Source: Winogradskyella sp.
GTDB lineage: Bacteria > Bacteroidota > Bacteroidia > Flavobacteriales > Flavobacteriaceae
Direction of reading: 5' to 3'
Length of the DNA stretch: 47,472 nucleotides
Assembly (NCBI RefSeq): GCF_016744625.1
Contig: NZ_JADGDZ010000019.1
Span: 1 to 47,472 of the forward strand
The notes beneath the pieces were generated by a model. It was not told the DNA's origin. It ran no database searches and saw only the letters and a program-made list of their open reading frames with translations. Positions 35,029 through 43,956 of the stretch are shown in pieces; positions within the stretch are counted from its first letter, which is position 1; the number at the start of each line of letters is the position of its first letter. The position numbers and the translations under genes were made by a program.

Positions 35029-37407
35029 TTAAAATTTAAAGTTATAAGTGATTCCTGGCATAAATCCGAAAATTGAAGTTCGTGTAGCTTCATTTATGCC
35101 TGTATCTAAATTCTCACCAAAGGAAATAGATGCTGCATTTTTGCGTCCATATAAGTTATAGATACCAAATACCCATTCGCCTTTCCATTTCCGGTCTTTA
35201 TTTTTTCTAGGAGTGAGTGTTGCAGATATATCTAATCTGTGGTATGCAGGTAAACGATCTGCATTTCTGTTGGAATATGTAGGAATTGAAAGCCCACTAT
35301 ATTGAAACTGCCCATTTGGATAGGTAACTGGGCGACCTGTTTGAAAAACAAAATTTGTTCCGAAACTCCATTTTTTATTTAATTCGTAGTTCCCAGTAAA
35401 GGAAATATCGTGTGTTCTATCGTACGAGGTCTTATACCATTTTCCATTATTAATTCCTAATCCTCCTGCAGCACCTCCTGGTGTTTTTTGTTGTGCTTTA
35501 GAGAGTGTATAGGCTATCCATCCTGTAAAATCACCTTTGTTTTTACGAAGCAATAGTTCTAAACCATAAGATCTTGACTTACCGATTAAAATTTCCGTTT
35601 CTATATTGTTCTGTGCAATTAAATCTGAACCATCAATATAATCTACCCGATTATCTACTGTTTTATAATAAGCTTCTGCTTCAATAGAGAACATATTGTC
35701 ACTAAAATTCCTAAAATATCCTACAGCATATTGATTGGCTAATTGTGGTTTTATATATTTTCCGCTAGGTGCCCATACATCTAATGGTGTTGCTGATGTG
35801 GTATTAGAAATTAAATGTAAATATTGAGCCATGCGATTATAACTTGCCTTTATTGAAGATTTTTCATTTAACTGATAAGATAGTGCTAATCGAGGCTCGA
35901 AATTCCCAAAAGATGCAATTTTCTTGCCGTTATTGTACATGGTTTGGCCAATAGAATTTGCACGTTCGTAAATTCCTAAATCTGCATTGTAAACGACTGG
36001 TAAATTATTGCTGTATTCATTTAGAGTTTGCTTCCCTAATCGAGTAAAATTACTATAACGAATACCATATTGCGCTGTAAGTTTATTAGAAATTTTATGT
36101 TCTAAACCAGCGTAAATTCCTGTTTCGAATCCAAACTTATCATCTAACTTACGTTTGTTAACTCCAGAACTAGAATTTAACGGGTTTAATTGACCTGGAT
36201 TAAAATCGTAATAGATACCACTAACACCAAAATTGAATTTATAAGTATCATTTAAATAATAACCAACATCGTATTTTAAATTATAGTTTTTAATATCCGA
36301 TTTCCAATCTATACCAGCTGAATTGATTTCGAGATTATAATTGTATTTGCTATATATAAGTGATAGATTAGAAAATAATTTATCATTAAAAAGATGATTC
36401 CAACGCAGGTTTCCAGTAAGATTACCGTAAGAGTTTTTAAAAGAATTGCTAAAACTAATGTCATCATTTCCATAGTATCCAGATAAATACAGTTTATTAT
36501 TCTCATTAACCTCGTAATTGGTTTTAAAATTTAAATCGTAAAACTTAACACTACTCTTTTTGGTTTTTTTAGATAACTTCATGAGTAAATGCGCATAAGA
36601 TGATCTACCAGATATTAAAAAAGAGCCTTTATCCTTAAAAGTTGGTCCTTCTGCGGTTAGCCTACTTGATATTAGTCCAACACCTCCGGTAAGTTTGAAT
36701 TCTTTGCTATTACCGTCTTTTTGACGAATATCTAAAACAGAAGAAGCTCTTCCTCCAAAACGAGCAGGAATGCCTCCTTTATAAAGTTTAATATCTTTAA
36801 TAGCATCTGCATTAAAAACTGAAAAGAAACCAAATAAATGTGATGAGTTATATATAACAGCTTCATCCAATAAAATTAAATTTTGATCCTCTGCTCCACC
36901 ACGTACATTAAATCCAGATGCTCCTTCACCAGAATTAGTAACACCAGGCAGTAATTGTATAGACTTAATTACATCTACTTCTCCAAAAGCAGCTGGAATC
37001 TTTTTAATGGATTTAGAAGATAATTTGGCAACACTCATTTGTGGAGTTCTTAAATTAACTTTTTTGGATTCTCCAGCAGTTATAACTACTTCATCTAATT
37101 GTCTGGCATCTTCTTCTAATTCAGTATTGAATTTTATATTTTGATTAAGATCTATCTTTTCCTCAATTGTTTTATAGCCCAAATAAGACACAACTAATAC
37201 ATAATTACCTTTAGATACGGTTAAGGAATAAAAACCATATTCGTTAGTAGTTGTACCAATTGACGTACCTTTTATAATGATTGTTGCTCCCAAAAGTGTT
37301 TCACCATTGCTTTGATCTTTAAGTGTACCGCTAATCGTGAATTTTTCTTGTGCGTATCCAGTACTAATAAAAATGAAAAATAATAATGATAAAAAAGTGT
37401 GTTTCAT
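35029..37407 (-). CDS. TonB-dependent receptor with N-terminal carboxypeptidase-regulatory-like domain
   Basis: The 792-residue outer-membrane protein has a signal peptide (ends at GYAQ, residue 19), then a CarboxypepD_reg-like domain (FTISGTLKDQSNGETLLGAT and GTTTNEYGFYSLTV), then a plug domain (VIKSIQLLPGVTNSGEGASG, FNVRGGAEDQNLILLDEAVI) and a large barrel ending in GFMPGITYNFKF. This layout is typical of Bacteroidota receptors with SusC-like front ends but lacks a SusD partner; DUF4249 follows instead. It uses TonB energy to import an unknown compound, possibly a metal complex, peptide or oligosaccharide. The spacing of 4 bp shows operon structure. Confidence 0.95.
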   Translation of the reverse strand: MKHTFLSLLFFIFISTGYAQEKFTISGTLKDQSNGETLLGATIIIKGTSIGTTTNEYGFYSLTVSKGNYVLVVSYLGYKTIEEKIDLNQNIKFNTELEEDARQLDEVVITAGESKKVNLRTPQMSVAKLSSKSIKKIPAAFGEVDVIKSIQLLPGVTNSGEGASGFNVRGGAEDQNLILLDEAVIYNSSHLFGFFSVFNADAIKDIKLYKGGIPARFGGRASSVLDIRQKDGNSKEFKLTGGVGLISSRLTAEGPTFKDKGSFLISGRSSYAHLLMKLSKKTKKSSVKFYDLNFKTNYEVNENNKLYLSGYYGNDDISFSNSFKNSYGNLTGNLRWNHLFNDKLFSNLSLIYSKYNYNLEINSAGIDWKSDIKNYNLKYDVGYYLNDTYKFNFGVSGIYYDFNPGQLNPLNSSSGVNKRKLDDKFGFETGIYAGLEHKISNKLTAQYGIRYSNFTRLGKQTLNEYSNNLPVVYNADLGIYERANSIGQTMYNNGKKIASFGNFEPRLALSYQLNEKSSIKASYNRMAQYLHLISNTTSATPLDVWAPSGKYIKPQLANQYAVGYFRNFSDNMFSIEAEAYYKTVDNRVDYIDGSDLIAQNNIETEILIGKSRSYGLELLLRKNKGDFTGWIAYTLSKAQQKTPGGAAGGLGINNGKWYKTSYDRTHDISFTGNYELNKKWSFGTNFVFQTGRPVTYPNGQFQYSGLSIPTYSNRNADRLPAYHRLDISATLTPRKNKDRKWKGEWVFGIYNLYGRKNAASISFGENLDTGINEATRTSIFGFMPGITYNFKF

Positions 37408-37494
37408 ATACGTTCGTTTTTTTGTGTTTGCAAAAGAACGTAGTAACCTATATTTAAATTCTTAAAGGAATGTTAGAAGGAGTCCGAATGGTCT

Positions 37495-38595
37495 TTATTC
37501 GGACTTTTTAAGAGATAATTCGTACTGTTTTGGGGTTACACCTTCTAAAGTTTTAAAAGCAGTGTAAAATGTTGATTTAGAAGAGAATCCTGCTTCTTGA
37601 GCTAAGCCTAAAATTGACATTTGTTTGGCCTTTGGTGATTTTAATAAGTTTTTAAACTCATCTACGCGAAAACGATTAATAAATTGATAAAAATTTGTAT
37701 CAGAACATTGATTAATCAGCTTAGATAATTCCTTTTCTTTAATTTCTAAACCCATCGCTAAGTTTCTTAAATTTAAGCTTGAGTTTTTAAATAGCTTTTC
37801 GGTCCTTATTCTAGATTCAATTTCTTTAAACACCTCGAGCAACTCATTATTTAAAATTATCTCTTTTTGAGCTTCTGTTTCTGAAATAATCAATTCCTCT
37901 ATTAGACTTTCTTTAGAAGAACTTTCTTTAAATAATTGTGCTTGGAAAAAACCATTATAACCAATCCAATACACAATAAACAACGTCGTTAATATTTCTA
38001 AAAACATAAAAACATCTCCTAATGACCCATGTAAATATTCTGCAAATTCACTAAAAAATAGAAAAAAATGCAATATTAAAACCGTTATAATAATACTCTT
38101 AATCCATACTAGAGTTTTATATTCTAATTCAGAATAATAGTTCGCGGCATTTTTCTTATGTCGTATTAATATGCGATAAGCAATAATCATTAAGGGTAAA
38201 TTAATTATAGGAAACAATAGCATAAATATGATATCTAGAATACTATCTTCTTGAATCTGAAAAAGATTAAATAAAATACCAGGTATAAACAATACTAAAT
38301 ACCATGCATTAAATGATTTGTTAATAGTTATGATGATGTATAGAAATAGTGATGGAATAATTAACAATACAGGATCAAAACCAAAAATAAATGGATCGCT
38401 TAAAACATTTTCTTCAGTATAATTAATGTATGTGTCTGTTAAAATTAACCAAGCCAAACACCATAAAAAAAGTACTAGGAATATATTAGCAATTTGATTT
38501 TTTGATTTTACAGTTAAAAACAAAAGACCAATCATAATTGCAGAAAATCCTGATAAAAGATCTAAAAAAATTAGAAAAAAATCTCCGGAAAGCAT
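37495..38595 (-). CDS. Membrane-bound AraC-family regulator
   Basis: I choose the ATG at 38593-38595 (MLSGDFFLIFLDLL); the longer frame reaches into folB and adds unlikely residues. The 366-residue protein has seven or so membrane helices in the first 215 residues and an AraC-type helix-turn-helix pair at the C-terminus (LGLAQEAGFSSKSTFYTAFK, GVTPKQYE). Such membrane AraC proteins are common in Bacteroidota and are thought to sense envelope or extracellular signals. It is transcribed towards the TonB receptor pair 87 bp away, but spacing and strand suggest it may regulate that pair; target is inferred. Confidence 0.9.
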   Translation of the reverse strand: MLSGDFFLIFLDLLSGFSAIMIGLLFLTVKSKNQIANIFLVLFLWCLAWLILTDTYINYTEENVLSDPFIFGFDPVLLIIPSLFLYIIITINKSFNAWYLVLFIPGILFNLFQIQEDSILDIIFMLLFPIINLPLMIIAYRILIRHKKNAANYYSELEYKTLVWIKSIIITVLILHFFLFFSEFAEYLHGSLGDVFMFLEILTTLFIVYWIGYNGFFQAQLFKESSSKESLIEELIISETEAQKEIILNNELLEVFKEIESRIRTEKLFKNSSLNLRNLAMGLEIKEKELSKLINQCSDTNFYQFINRFRVDEFKNLLKSPKAKQMSILGLAQEAGFSSKSTFYTAFKTLEGVTPKQYELSLKKSE

Positions 38596-38632
38596 TAAAG
38601 GTGTTTTAATAAAATTACATTCTTTTTTTAAA

Positions 38633-38654
38633 TAACTTTGCAATAACAAAACTA
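38633..38654. promoter_or_regulatory. Overlapping divergent promoters of folB and the AraC gene
   Basis: TAACTTTG (38633-38640, plus) fits the -7 element for folB, and on the minus strand TAGTTTTG (38647-38654) fits the one for the AraC gene. The two face each other only 6 bp apart, so transcripts would start inside each other's promoter and the genes would compete for polymerase. -33 elements are not obvious. Confidence 0.5.
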
Positions 38655-38658
38655 TTGC

Positions 38659-39021
38659 ATGGGAACAATAAAAGTTGAAAATATTAGAGTATTTGCAAAT
38701 CATGGATGCTTAAAAGAAGAAACAGCTATTGGCAGCGATTACAGAGTAGATTTAGAAGTTAAAGCTGATTTAAAAGCTTCGGCAAAATCCGATGAACTCA
38801 ATGATACTGTTGACTACGTGTTCTTAAATAAAGTGGCTAGAGAAGAAATGAGTAAACCATCAAAACTTCTTGAAACCGTAGCACAGCGTATATTAACTCG
38901 AATATTTAATGAAGATAAAATGGTAACTAAAGCTACCATTTCGGTTAGTAAAATCAATCCACCAATAGGTGGTGACGTGGAAATGGTAACCATAAAAATG
39001 ACCGAAAAGCGAAAAAAGTAG
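38659..39021 (+). CDS. folB: Dihydroneopterin aldolase
   Basis: FolB cleaves 7,8-dihydroneopterin to 6-hydroxymethyl-dihydropterin in folate synthesis. The 120-residue length is typical. GTIKVENIRVFANHGCLKEE at the start carries the conserved HG-x-x-x-E block; DTVDYVFLNKVAREE and LLETVAQRI carry the active-site Glu/Tyr-like region, and SKINPPIGGDVEMV is the family's C-terminal substrate loop with invariant P-P-I. It lies just upstream of the tRNA-Cys gene, but the tRNA has its own -7-like element. Confidence 0.95.
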   Translation: MGTIKVENIRVFANHGCLKEETAIGSDYRVDLEVKADLKASAKSDELNDTVDYVFLNKVAREEMSKPSKLLETVAQRILTRIFNEDKMVTKATISVSKINPPIGGDVEMVTIKMTEKRKK

Positions 39022-39051
39022 CGCAATATGGTGTAAAACCTTTATTTTTTT

Positions 39052-39059
39052 TACATTTG
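39052..39059 (+). promoter_or_regulatory. -7 promoter element for tRNA-Cys
   Basis: TACATTTG fits TAnnTTTG and stands 12 bp before the mature tRNA 5' end. A -33 partner is not clear. Confidence 0.55.
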
Positions 39060-39071
39060 CGCTCTCAATAA

Positions 39072-39142
39072 GGTGTCGTGGCCGAGTGGCTAGGCAGTGG
39101 TCTGCAACACCATCTACAGCGGTTCGAATCCGCTCGACACCT
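39072..39142 (+). tRNA. tRNA-Cys (GCA anticodon)
   Basis: The 71-nt cloverleaf has acceptor stem GGTGTCG/CGACACC, a T arm with GCGGTTCGAATCCGC, an anticodon stem GTGGT/ACCAT (with one G-T pair) and loop CTGCAAC, anticodon GCA at 39104-39106. The discriminator base is T, as in cysteine tRNAs. The 3' CCA is not encoded (TCAA follows). A strong terminator follows directly. Confidence 0.97.
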
Positions 39143-39143
39143 C

Positions 39144-39176
39144 AAAAAACCTTCAACATATGTTGAAGGTTTTTTT
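39144..39176 (+). terminator. Intrinsic terminator of tRNA-Cys
   Basis: The stem AAACCTTCAACA/TGTTGAAGGTTT around a TA centre, followed by a T run on the plus strand. Confidence 0.9.
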
Positions 39177-39213
39177 ATTTATAAATTTTAAGAAAGTTTA
39201 AATTAAGACTTAT

Positions 39214-39288
39214 GCGGTTCGAATACTTTGTAAATAGTACCTCAAAAAATCTTCAACTTATATTGAGGTAATTTTTATAAATTTTCAG
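39214..39288 (+). pseudogene. Degenerate duplicate of the tRNA-Cys 3' end and its terminator
   Basis: GCGGTTCGAAT at 39214-39224 is identical to the T-arm start of tRNA-Cys (39119-39129). Then ACCTCAAAAAA (39239-39249) repeats the bases around the tRNA end, CTTCAAC-TATATTGAGG repeats the terminator stem with changes that keep six pairs, and TATAAATTTT repeats the downstream flank. The block is a second, decayed copy about 95-100 bp downstream. There is no acceptor or anticodon half, so it cannot make a tRNA. It resembles the scar left by an integrating element at a tRNA 3' end. Confidence 0.75.
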
Positions 39289-39300
39289 GTTTACATAGTT

Positions 39301-39693
39301 CTAATCAACTAAAACTACAGATTTAACCACTGAATCGTGAATTGCTTGTCCTTTTTCACTTCCAGTGATTGTAAGTAGTGATAACCAACCCAAACAAGCT
39401 TTAAAAAGAAACCTTATCAATGCTAGCGGGAAGTTTATTTTTTTATTAAAATCATTCTCACGTCTCACTTTTATATCACAATAAAAGTGACCTAGTGTAT
39501 AACCAAATACAGATATCATTAAGGGTTCATATAGGATAAAATATAGAATGAAAAGCCACATTCTTAAAGATGGAGAAATATTTTCAAATGAATTAAGTAA
39601 TTCTGATGTGCAATACATCACAGTAAATAGAATAATACTATCTATAACAGCAGCTTTAATTCTATTTTGTAATCTTGCGTAATCTAAATTCAT
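39301..39693 (-). CDS. RDD family membrane protein
   Basis: The 130-residue protein starts with LDYARLQNRIKAAVIDSIIL (Arg/Asp pair of the RDD motif, R11-D18 region), then has two or three membrane helices and a VFGYTLGHFYCDIKV stretch typical of the family (GxTxGxxxxxIKV). Function is unknown; some RDD proteins are linked to ion or osmotic stress transport. It is transcribed after the LysE gene (8-bp gap). Confidence 0.88.
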   Translation of the reverse strand: MNLDYARLQNRIKAAVIDSIILFTVMYCTSELLNSFENISPSLRMWLFILYFILYEPLMISVFGYTLGHFYCDIKVRRENDFNKKINFPLALIRFLFKACLGWLSLLTITGSEKGQAIHDSVVKSVVLVD

Positions 39694-39701
39694 AACTACG
39701 A

Positions 39702-40394
39702 TTAATCATTATCCTTAATTGGATTAACCTTCTCTATTTGTTCTTTACTCTTTTCATAGAGCTCAGGAAACAAGCCTTGTGTAAGCAACAATACTCCAAA
39801 TCCTAAAATAACCAATGAAACAATTTTTTTTGTTTTAAAAATACGTCTTGGTGTAAGTTTATTTTTAAGGCGTTTTGCTGCCGCAATCTTAAAGAGGTCA
39901 GTTACGAAATAAGAAATAAGCATTGTGCTTATAAAAATAAATACTCCATTTTTTGAAGTGGTTATTGAAGTGCCAATAACTATAAACCCTAACCAACCTA
40001 AAAGTACACCAATATTGATAAAATTGAGCAGAAAGCCTTTGATAAATAGCTTTCCATAATCTTTTTTAGGCAACTCAATTCTGTGATGTTCTCTTACAAT
40101 AGACCGGAAAGATTTTGAGGTTTTTATAAAACTTATAAGACCATAAACAATGAGTAAAACACCACCAAAAACTAATAATTTAGGATCGTCTTTTATTTTA
40201 TCTAAAAGGGTGTCTGTACTTTTAAAAATCAATAAAATAAATACAATGTCTGCTAAGATAACTCCAAGGTCAAAAATAATAGCACTAGTAAAACCCTTGG
40301 TTACACTGGTTTCGAGTAAAACAAAAAACACAGGACCAATGGTAAAGGCTAAAATAATACCAAAAGGAATGGCTGTTAAGATATCATCAAACAT
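39702..40394 (-). CDS. LysE/RhtB-family amino-acid exporter
   Basis: The 230-residue protein has six hydrophobic segments. The N-terminal IPFGIILAFTIGPVFFVLLETS with GP-x-F and ETSVTKGFTSAIIFDLGVILAD is the LysE family signature. Export of lysine, threonine or similar compounds is the usual role, but the substrate is not predictable. Two -7-like elements on the minus strand (TACTTTTG at 40414-40421, TAGTTTTG at 40423-40430) lie just upstream. The RDD gene follows in a likely two-gene operon. Confidence 0.88.
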   Translation of the reverse strand: MFDDILTAIPFGIILAFTIGPVFFVLLETSVTKGFTSAIIFDLGVILADIVFILLIFKSTDTLLDKIKDDPKLLVFGGVLLIVYGLISFIKTSKSFRSIVREHHRIELPKKDYGKLFIKGFLLNFINIGVLLGWLGFIVIGTSITTSKNGVFIFISTMLISYFVTDLFKIAAAKRLKNKLTPRRIFKTKKIVSLVILGFGVLLLTQGLFPELYEKSKEQIEKVNPIKDND

Positions 40395-40438
40395 GTAAAT
40401 CTTACGGTTTACACAAAAGTAACAAAACTATTAAGAAT

Positions 40439-41110
40439 TTACATACGTTTTATTCTGCCACCAAGTACACGACTCTCTTCTACCTTTTTAGGATTACCAT
40501 AGATAAATACATCACCTCCTGCTTTTATTCTAACATCAACATACTCTGTTGCATTTACATAAGCTTCTCCAGCAGCATTAATACTAACTTCTGTTTGTTC
40601 AGTGACAAAGTCCTTACCATTGATGACTCCGCCTGTATATATTGAAATATCTTGATTTTTAGAACTTCCAATTACAGTTATAACTCCACCTGTAACTGCT
40701 CTAAAATTAGCATAACTCGTTTTTAAATTAGCTGTAATCTCACCACCTTCTTGTGTTTTTAAATCTATTTCAAATTGTTCAATAGCTCCATTAACCACAA
40801 CTTTAGCTCCTTCATTTGCATCGATGACATCTACAGAAGTATAATACAATATCACAACAGTATCATTACCATCGTATATCTCTTCGATATTCATTCTTAT
40901 TTTAAGCTTTCCGTTTTTATTAACGACTTCAACATCATTTTTGTTTTTACCAGAGACTACAACTTTGTCTTCAGTTGATTTAATCATTTTAAGATTGATT
41001 AAATCATAGACTTTAACGGTTGTGAATTCTCCTACTGTTTTTTCTATAGTCTCTTGTCCGTTTATTATAAAACCAATTACTAAGGCTATAATTAGAGTGA
41101 GTTTTTTCAT
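40439..41110 (-). CDS. DUF2807 (GIN domain) secreted protein
   Basis: The 223-residue protein has a signal peptide (MKKLTLIIALVIGFIINGQ) followed by beta-helix-like repeats (VVVNGAIEQFEIDLKTQEGG, ITANLKTSYANFRAVTGGVI, DISIYTGGVINGKDF), typical of the putative auto-transporter adhesin head-GIN domain (DUF2807) found across Bacteroidota. It ends with a basic tail GGRIKRM. Function is unknown, probably envelope or periplasmic. It lies 30 bp downstream of the YbjQ gene. Confidence 0.85.
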   Translation of the reverse strand: MKKLTLIIALVIGFIINGQETIEKTVGEFTTVKVYDLINLKMIKSTEDKVVVSGKNKNDVEVVNKNGKLKIRMNIEEIYDGNDTVVILYYTSVDVIDANEGAKVVVNGAIEQFEIDLKTQEGGEITANLKTSYANFRAVTGGVITVIGSSKNQDISIYTGGVINGKDFVTEQTEVSINAAGEAYVNATEYVDVRIKAGGDVFIYGNPKKVEESRVLGGRIKRM

Positions 41111-41140
41111 GCTTATTATTTTATTTAATATCTTTTTAGA

Positions 41141-41440
41141 TTACACAGCAACTTTAACCGCTGTACCTGTTACAGAAACTATAGGATAGTTACTTGCAGT
41201 AAATTCAACTTCTACTTTTATACCAACGACGGCATTTGCATTTAATTGTGATGCATTTACTTGTAAACGCTGAAAAGCTGTTTCTTTAACTTTATCTATA
41301 CTTTCTTGAATTTTTTTATAATATTTAGACATACTAAAACCCATTGATAAGGTTTCTTCATTCATAGCAACACCAGTTACTATACCTAAATAATCAATTA
41401 TTTTATGGCCTTCTATTGAATTTGTTGTGGTTAATATCAT
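41141..41440 (-). CDS. YbjQ/UPF0145 family protein
   Basis: The 99-residue protein MILTTTNSIEGHKIIDYLGI, VTGVAMN.., and NANAVVGIKVEVEF match the YbjQ family, which forms pentamers and has been called heavy-metal-binding. No metal site motif is directly visible, so function is open. It is transcribed in the same direction as DUF2807 (30-bp gap). Confidence 0.9.
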   Translation of the reverse strand: MILTTTNSIEGHKIIDYLGIVTGVAMNEETLSMGFSMSKYYKKIQESIDKVKETAFQRLQVNASQLNANAVVGIKVEVEFTASNYPIVSVTGTAVKVAV

Positions 41441-41567
41441 TGAGTGATTGTTTGTTTGTTTATAAGTACTTAAAAACAGTAAATTGTTACATAGTAAAAT
41501 ACAAGATGTTGAAATAAATTAACTTCGTTGAATTTGTGAATTTAGTATGACAAATCATATTTTTAAT

Positions 41568-43814
41568 TTACTCAACTTCTGGTTTACCAACCATATAGAA
41601 ATCTAAGTGCTTTTTTAATAAATCTGTGTTTTTCACTTTTACAATAACCTCATCTCCAAGTTGATATACCATACCTAATTTATTACCAACCATTGCATAT
41701 TGATCTTGATCGAATTGATAGTGGTCATCTTTCATATCTCTTACACTGACCATACCTTCACATTTATTGGACACAATTTCTACATAAATTCCCCAATCTG
41801 TAACTCCAGAAATAACTCCTAGAAACTCTTCTTCTTGGTGGTCTTGCATAAAACGAATCTGCATGTATTTTATTGAATCTCGCTCAGCTTTTGTTGCTAA
41901 GTATTCCATATTACTAGAATGCTTACATTTTTCATCATAAATAGCTTCATTTGCAGATTTCTCTCCATCTAAATACTGTTGTAATAGACGATGTGCCATC
42001 ACATCTGGATAACGACGAATTGGAGACGTAAAATGACTGTAGTAATCAAACGCTAATCCGTAATGCCCAATATTATGCGTAGTATATTCTGCTTTAGACA
42101 TGGTACGAATAGTCAATGTATCTACTAAGTTTTGTTCTTTTTTACCAACAACATCCTTTAATAAATTATTTAATGAAGACGCAATACTTCCTTTGTCTTT
42201 AAAATTTAATTTATGTCCAAAACGAGCAACAACAGTCTGTAGTTGTGCTAATTTTTCTTGCTTTGGTTCGTCATGTACACGATACACAAAAGTCTTTTTT
42301 GGATTTTGTTTTCCAACAAACTCTGAAACCTTTCTATTGGCTAATAGCATAAATTCTTCAATCAGCTTATTAGCATCTTTACTTGTTTTAAAGAACACTC
42401 CAACCGGATTGGCTTCCTCATCTAAATTAAATTTTACTTCAACCTTATCAAAAGAAATCGCTCCTTCTCGCATACGCTGTGAACGCATTTTTTTAGCTAA
42501 CTTATCTAAAACTAAAACAGCTTCAGCAACATCTGTTGTTGTATTATATTCATTACCTGTTAAAGCAACTTCTTTTGGTATTTTAAGATCTATGAGATCT
42601 CTCGACTTCGCTCGAGATGAAAGAGTATACTTAGGATTGTTCTCTATAATAGCCTGAGCTTCTTCGTAAGCAAAACGTGCATCAGAATAAGTTACTGTTC
42701 TACCAAACCACTCGTTTTTAATTTCGCATTTTTCGTTCATTTGAAACACAGCTGAGAATGTGTATTTCTCTTCGTGTGGACGTAATGAACAAGCTCCATT
42801 AGATAAACGCTCTGGTAACATTGGTACTACACGATCCACTAAATAAATAGAGGTTGCGCGTTCGTAAGCTTCATCATCTAAAACAGTTCCTGGTTGTACG
42901 TAATGAGATACATCTGCAATATGGATTCCTATTTCATATAAACCATTATCTAGAACCGTGAACGATAAGGCATCGTCAAAATCTTTCGCGTCCTTAGGAT
43001 CTATAGTAAAGGTTAAATCTTTACGCATATCGCGTCGTTTTGCGATTTCTTCTGGTTTAATTGAAATATCTAAATTATTAGCATACGTTTCTACATTGTG
43101 AGGAAACTCTAGTGGCAAACCATACTCAGCTAAAATAGAATGAATTTCTGTGCTGTGTTCTCCTGGTTTGCCTAATACTTGAAGTACTTTTCCGTTAGGT
43201 GAATCTGATTTTTCTGGCCAATCTTCTAAAGAAACTAAAACCTTATCTCCATCTTCTGCTTTATTAATTTTATTAATAGGTACAAAAATGTCTTTATACA
43301 TTTTAGGACTATCTGGTACTACAAATGCGAAGTTCTTTTTCTCGTGAATTTGAATAGTACCAACATATTCCGTTTTAGCTCGTGTAATAATATTGGTGAT
43401 TTCTCCTTCTAATTTTCCACGATGTCTTCTTTTGTAAGCGTGAAATTCTACTTCATCTCCATTTAAAGCTTTATTTATATTATTTGAAGCAATGAAAATA
43501 TCATCTTCAAAATCGTCTGAAATGATATATCCATTTCCTTTTGACGCTAAATCTAAAATACCTGTATGATATTCTGTATTTACAATGGCTTTATATTTAC
43601 CACGATCTACCTGTTCTATTTCTTGTTTAGCGGCTAATTTTGCTAAAGTTTTTATAATCTGATTTCTACTACTAGCGTCGTTAACACCTAGTTTAGAAGC
43701 AATTTGTTTATAATTTAGGGCTTGGTTTCTTTCTTTTTTTAAAATACCTAGAATGGTATTTGTAAGGTTGGAAATCTTGTTTTTTGATGATTTCCTTTTT
43801 TTCTTTTTTGTCAT
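41568..43814 (-). CDS. rnr: Ribonuclease R with an in-frame repeat insertion
   Basis: RNase R degrades structured RNA 3' to 5'. The 748-residue protein has an N-terminal basic/HTH-like part, cold-shock domains, and the RNB centre DPKDAKDFDDALSF, with metal-binding aspartates at 272, 278, 280 and 281; the S1 domain ends the protein. Residues 399-409 read SSRAKSRDLID and lie in a loop between two conserved parts; the DNA there is a palindrome like the repeats elsewhere, so this is an insertion that keeps the frame. The enzyme should still fold since the insertion is in a variable loop. The gene is single, with a -7-like element upstream. Confidence 0.97.
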   Translation of the reverse strand: MTKKKKRKSSKNKISNLTNTILGILKKERNQALNYKQIASKLGVNDASSRNQIIKTLAKLAAKQEIEQVDRGKYKAIVNTEYHTGILDLASKGNGYIISDDFEDDIFIASNNINKALNGDEVEFHAYKRRHRGKLEGEITNIITRAKTEYVGTIQIHEKKNFAFVVPDSPKMYKDIFVPINKINKAEDGDKVLVSLEDWPEKSDSPNGKVLQVLGKPGEHSTEIHSILAEYGLPLEFPHNVETYANNLDISIKPEEIAKRRDMRKDLTFTIDPKDAKDFDDALSFTVLDNGLYEIGIHIADVSHYVQPGTVLDDEAYERATSIYLVDRVVPMLPERLSNGACSLRPHEEKYTFSAVFQMNEKCEIKNEWFGRTVTYSDARFAYEEAQAIIENNPKYTLSSRAKSRDLIDLKIPKEVALTGNEYNTTTDVAEAVLVLDKLAKKMRSQRMREGAISFDKVEVKFNLDEEANPVGVFFKTSKDANKLIEEFMLLANRKVSEFVGKQNPKKTFVYRVHDEPKQEKLAQLQTVVARFGHKLNFKDKGSIASSLNNLLKDVVGKKEQNLVDTLTIRTMSKAEYTTHNIGHYGLAFDYYSHFTSPIRRYPDVMAHRLLQQYLDGEKSANEAIYDEKCKHSSNMEYLATKAERDSIKYMQIRFMQDHQEEEFLGVISGVTDWGIYVEIVSNKCEGMVSVRDMKDDHYQFDQDQYAMVGNKLGMVYQLGDEVIVKVKNTDLLKKHLDFYMVGKPEVE
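42594..42620. repeat. Palindromic repeat inserted in rnr
   Basis: TCTCGA (42600-42605), a 6-nt loop and TCGAGA (42612-42617) form a hairpin, with ATGA after it on the plus strand. On the minus strand it encodes SSRAKSRDL in frame. The same peptide I recall as recurring in Bacteroidota proteins where such repeats have inserted (to be checked by search). Confidence 0.7.
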
Positions 43815-43904
43815 TTAATTTGTAATCATATTCTTTTCCTAAAAGTGTTAGGAATTCTAAATTTTAACTCAATATAGGTGGAAGTGAAGATATTAAGTTT
43901 AATG

Positions 43905-43912
43905 CAAAGCTA
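43905..43912 (-). promoter_or_regulatory. -7 promoter element for rnr
   Basis: The minus strand reads TAGCTTTG, fitting TAnnTTTG, 90 bp before the rnr ATG. No -33 partner is clear. Confidence 0.4.
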
Positions 43913-43956
43913 CACTATTAAAATTTAATAGTGTTTAGCTAAGGTTAAATTATTGT

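Noticed and set aside
41521..41555. Possible third copy of the family A palindrome (ends in ATGACA)
   Set aside because: Only the final bases agree; the inverted arms are not present.
42100..42657. Plus-strand frame of 185 residues opposite rnr
   Set aside because: Antisense to conserved RNase R sequence; no independent features.
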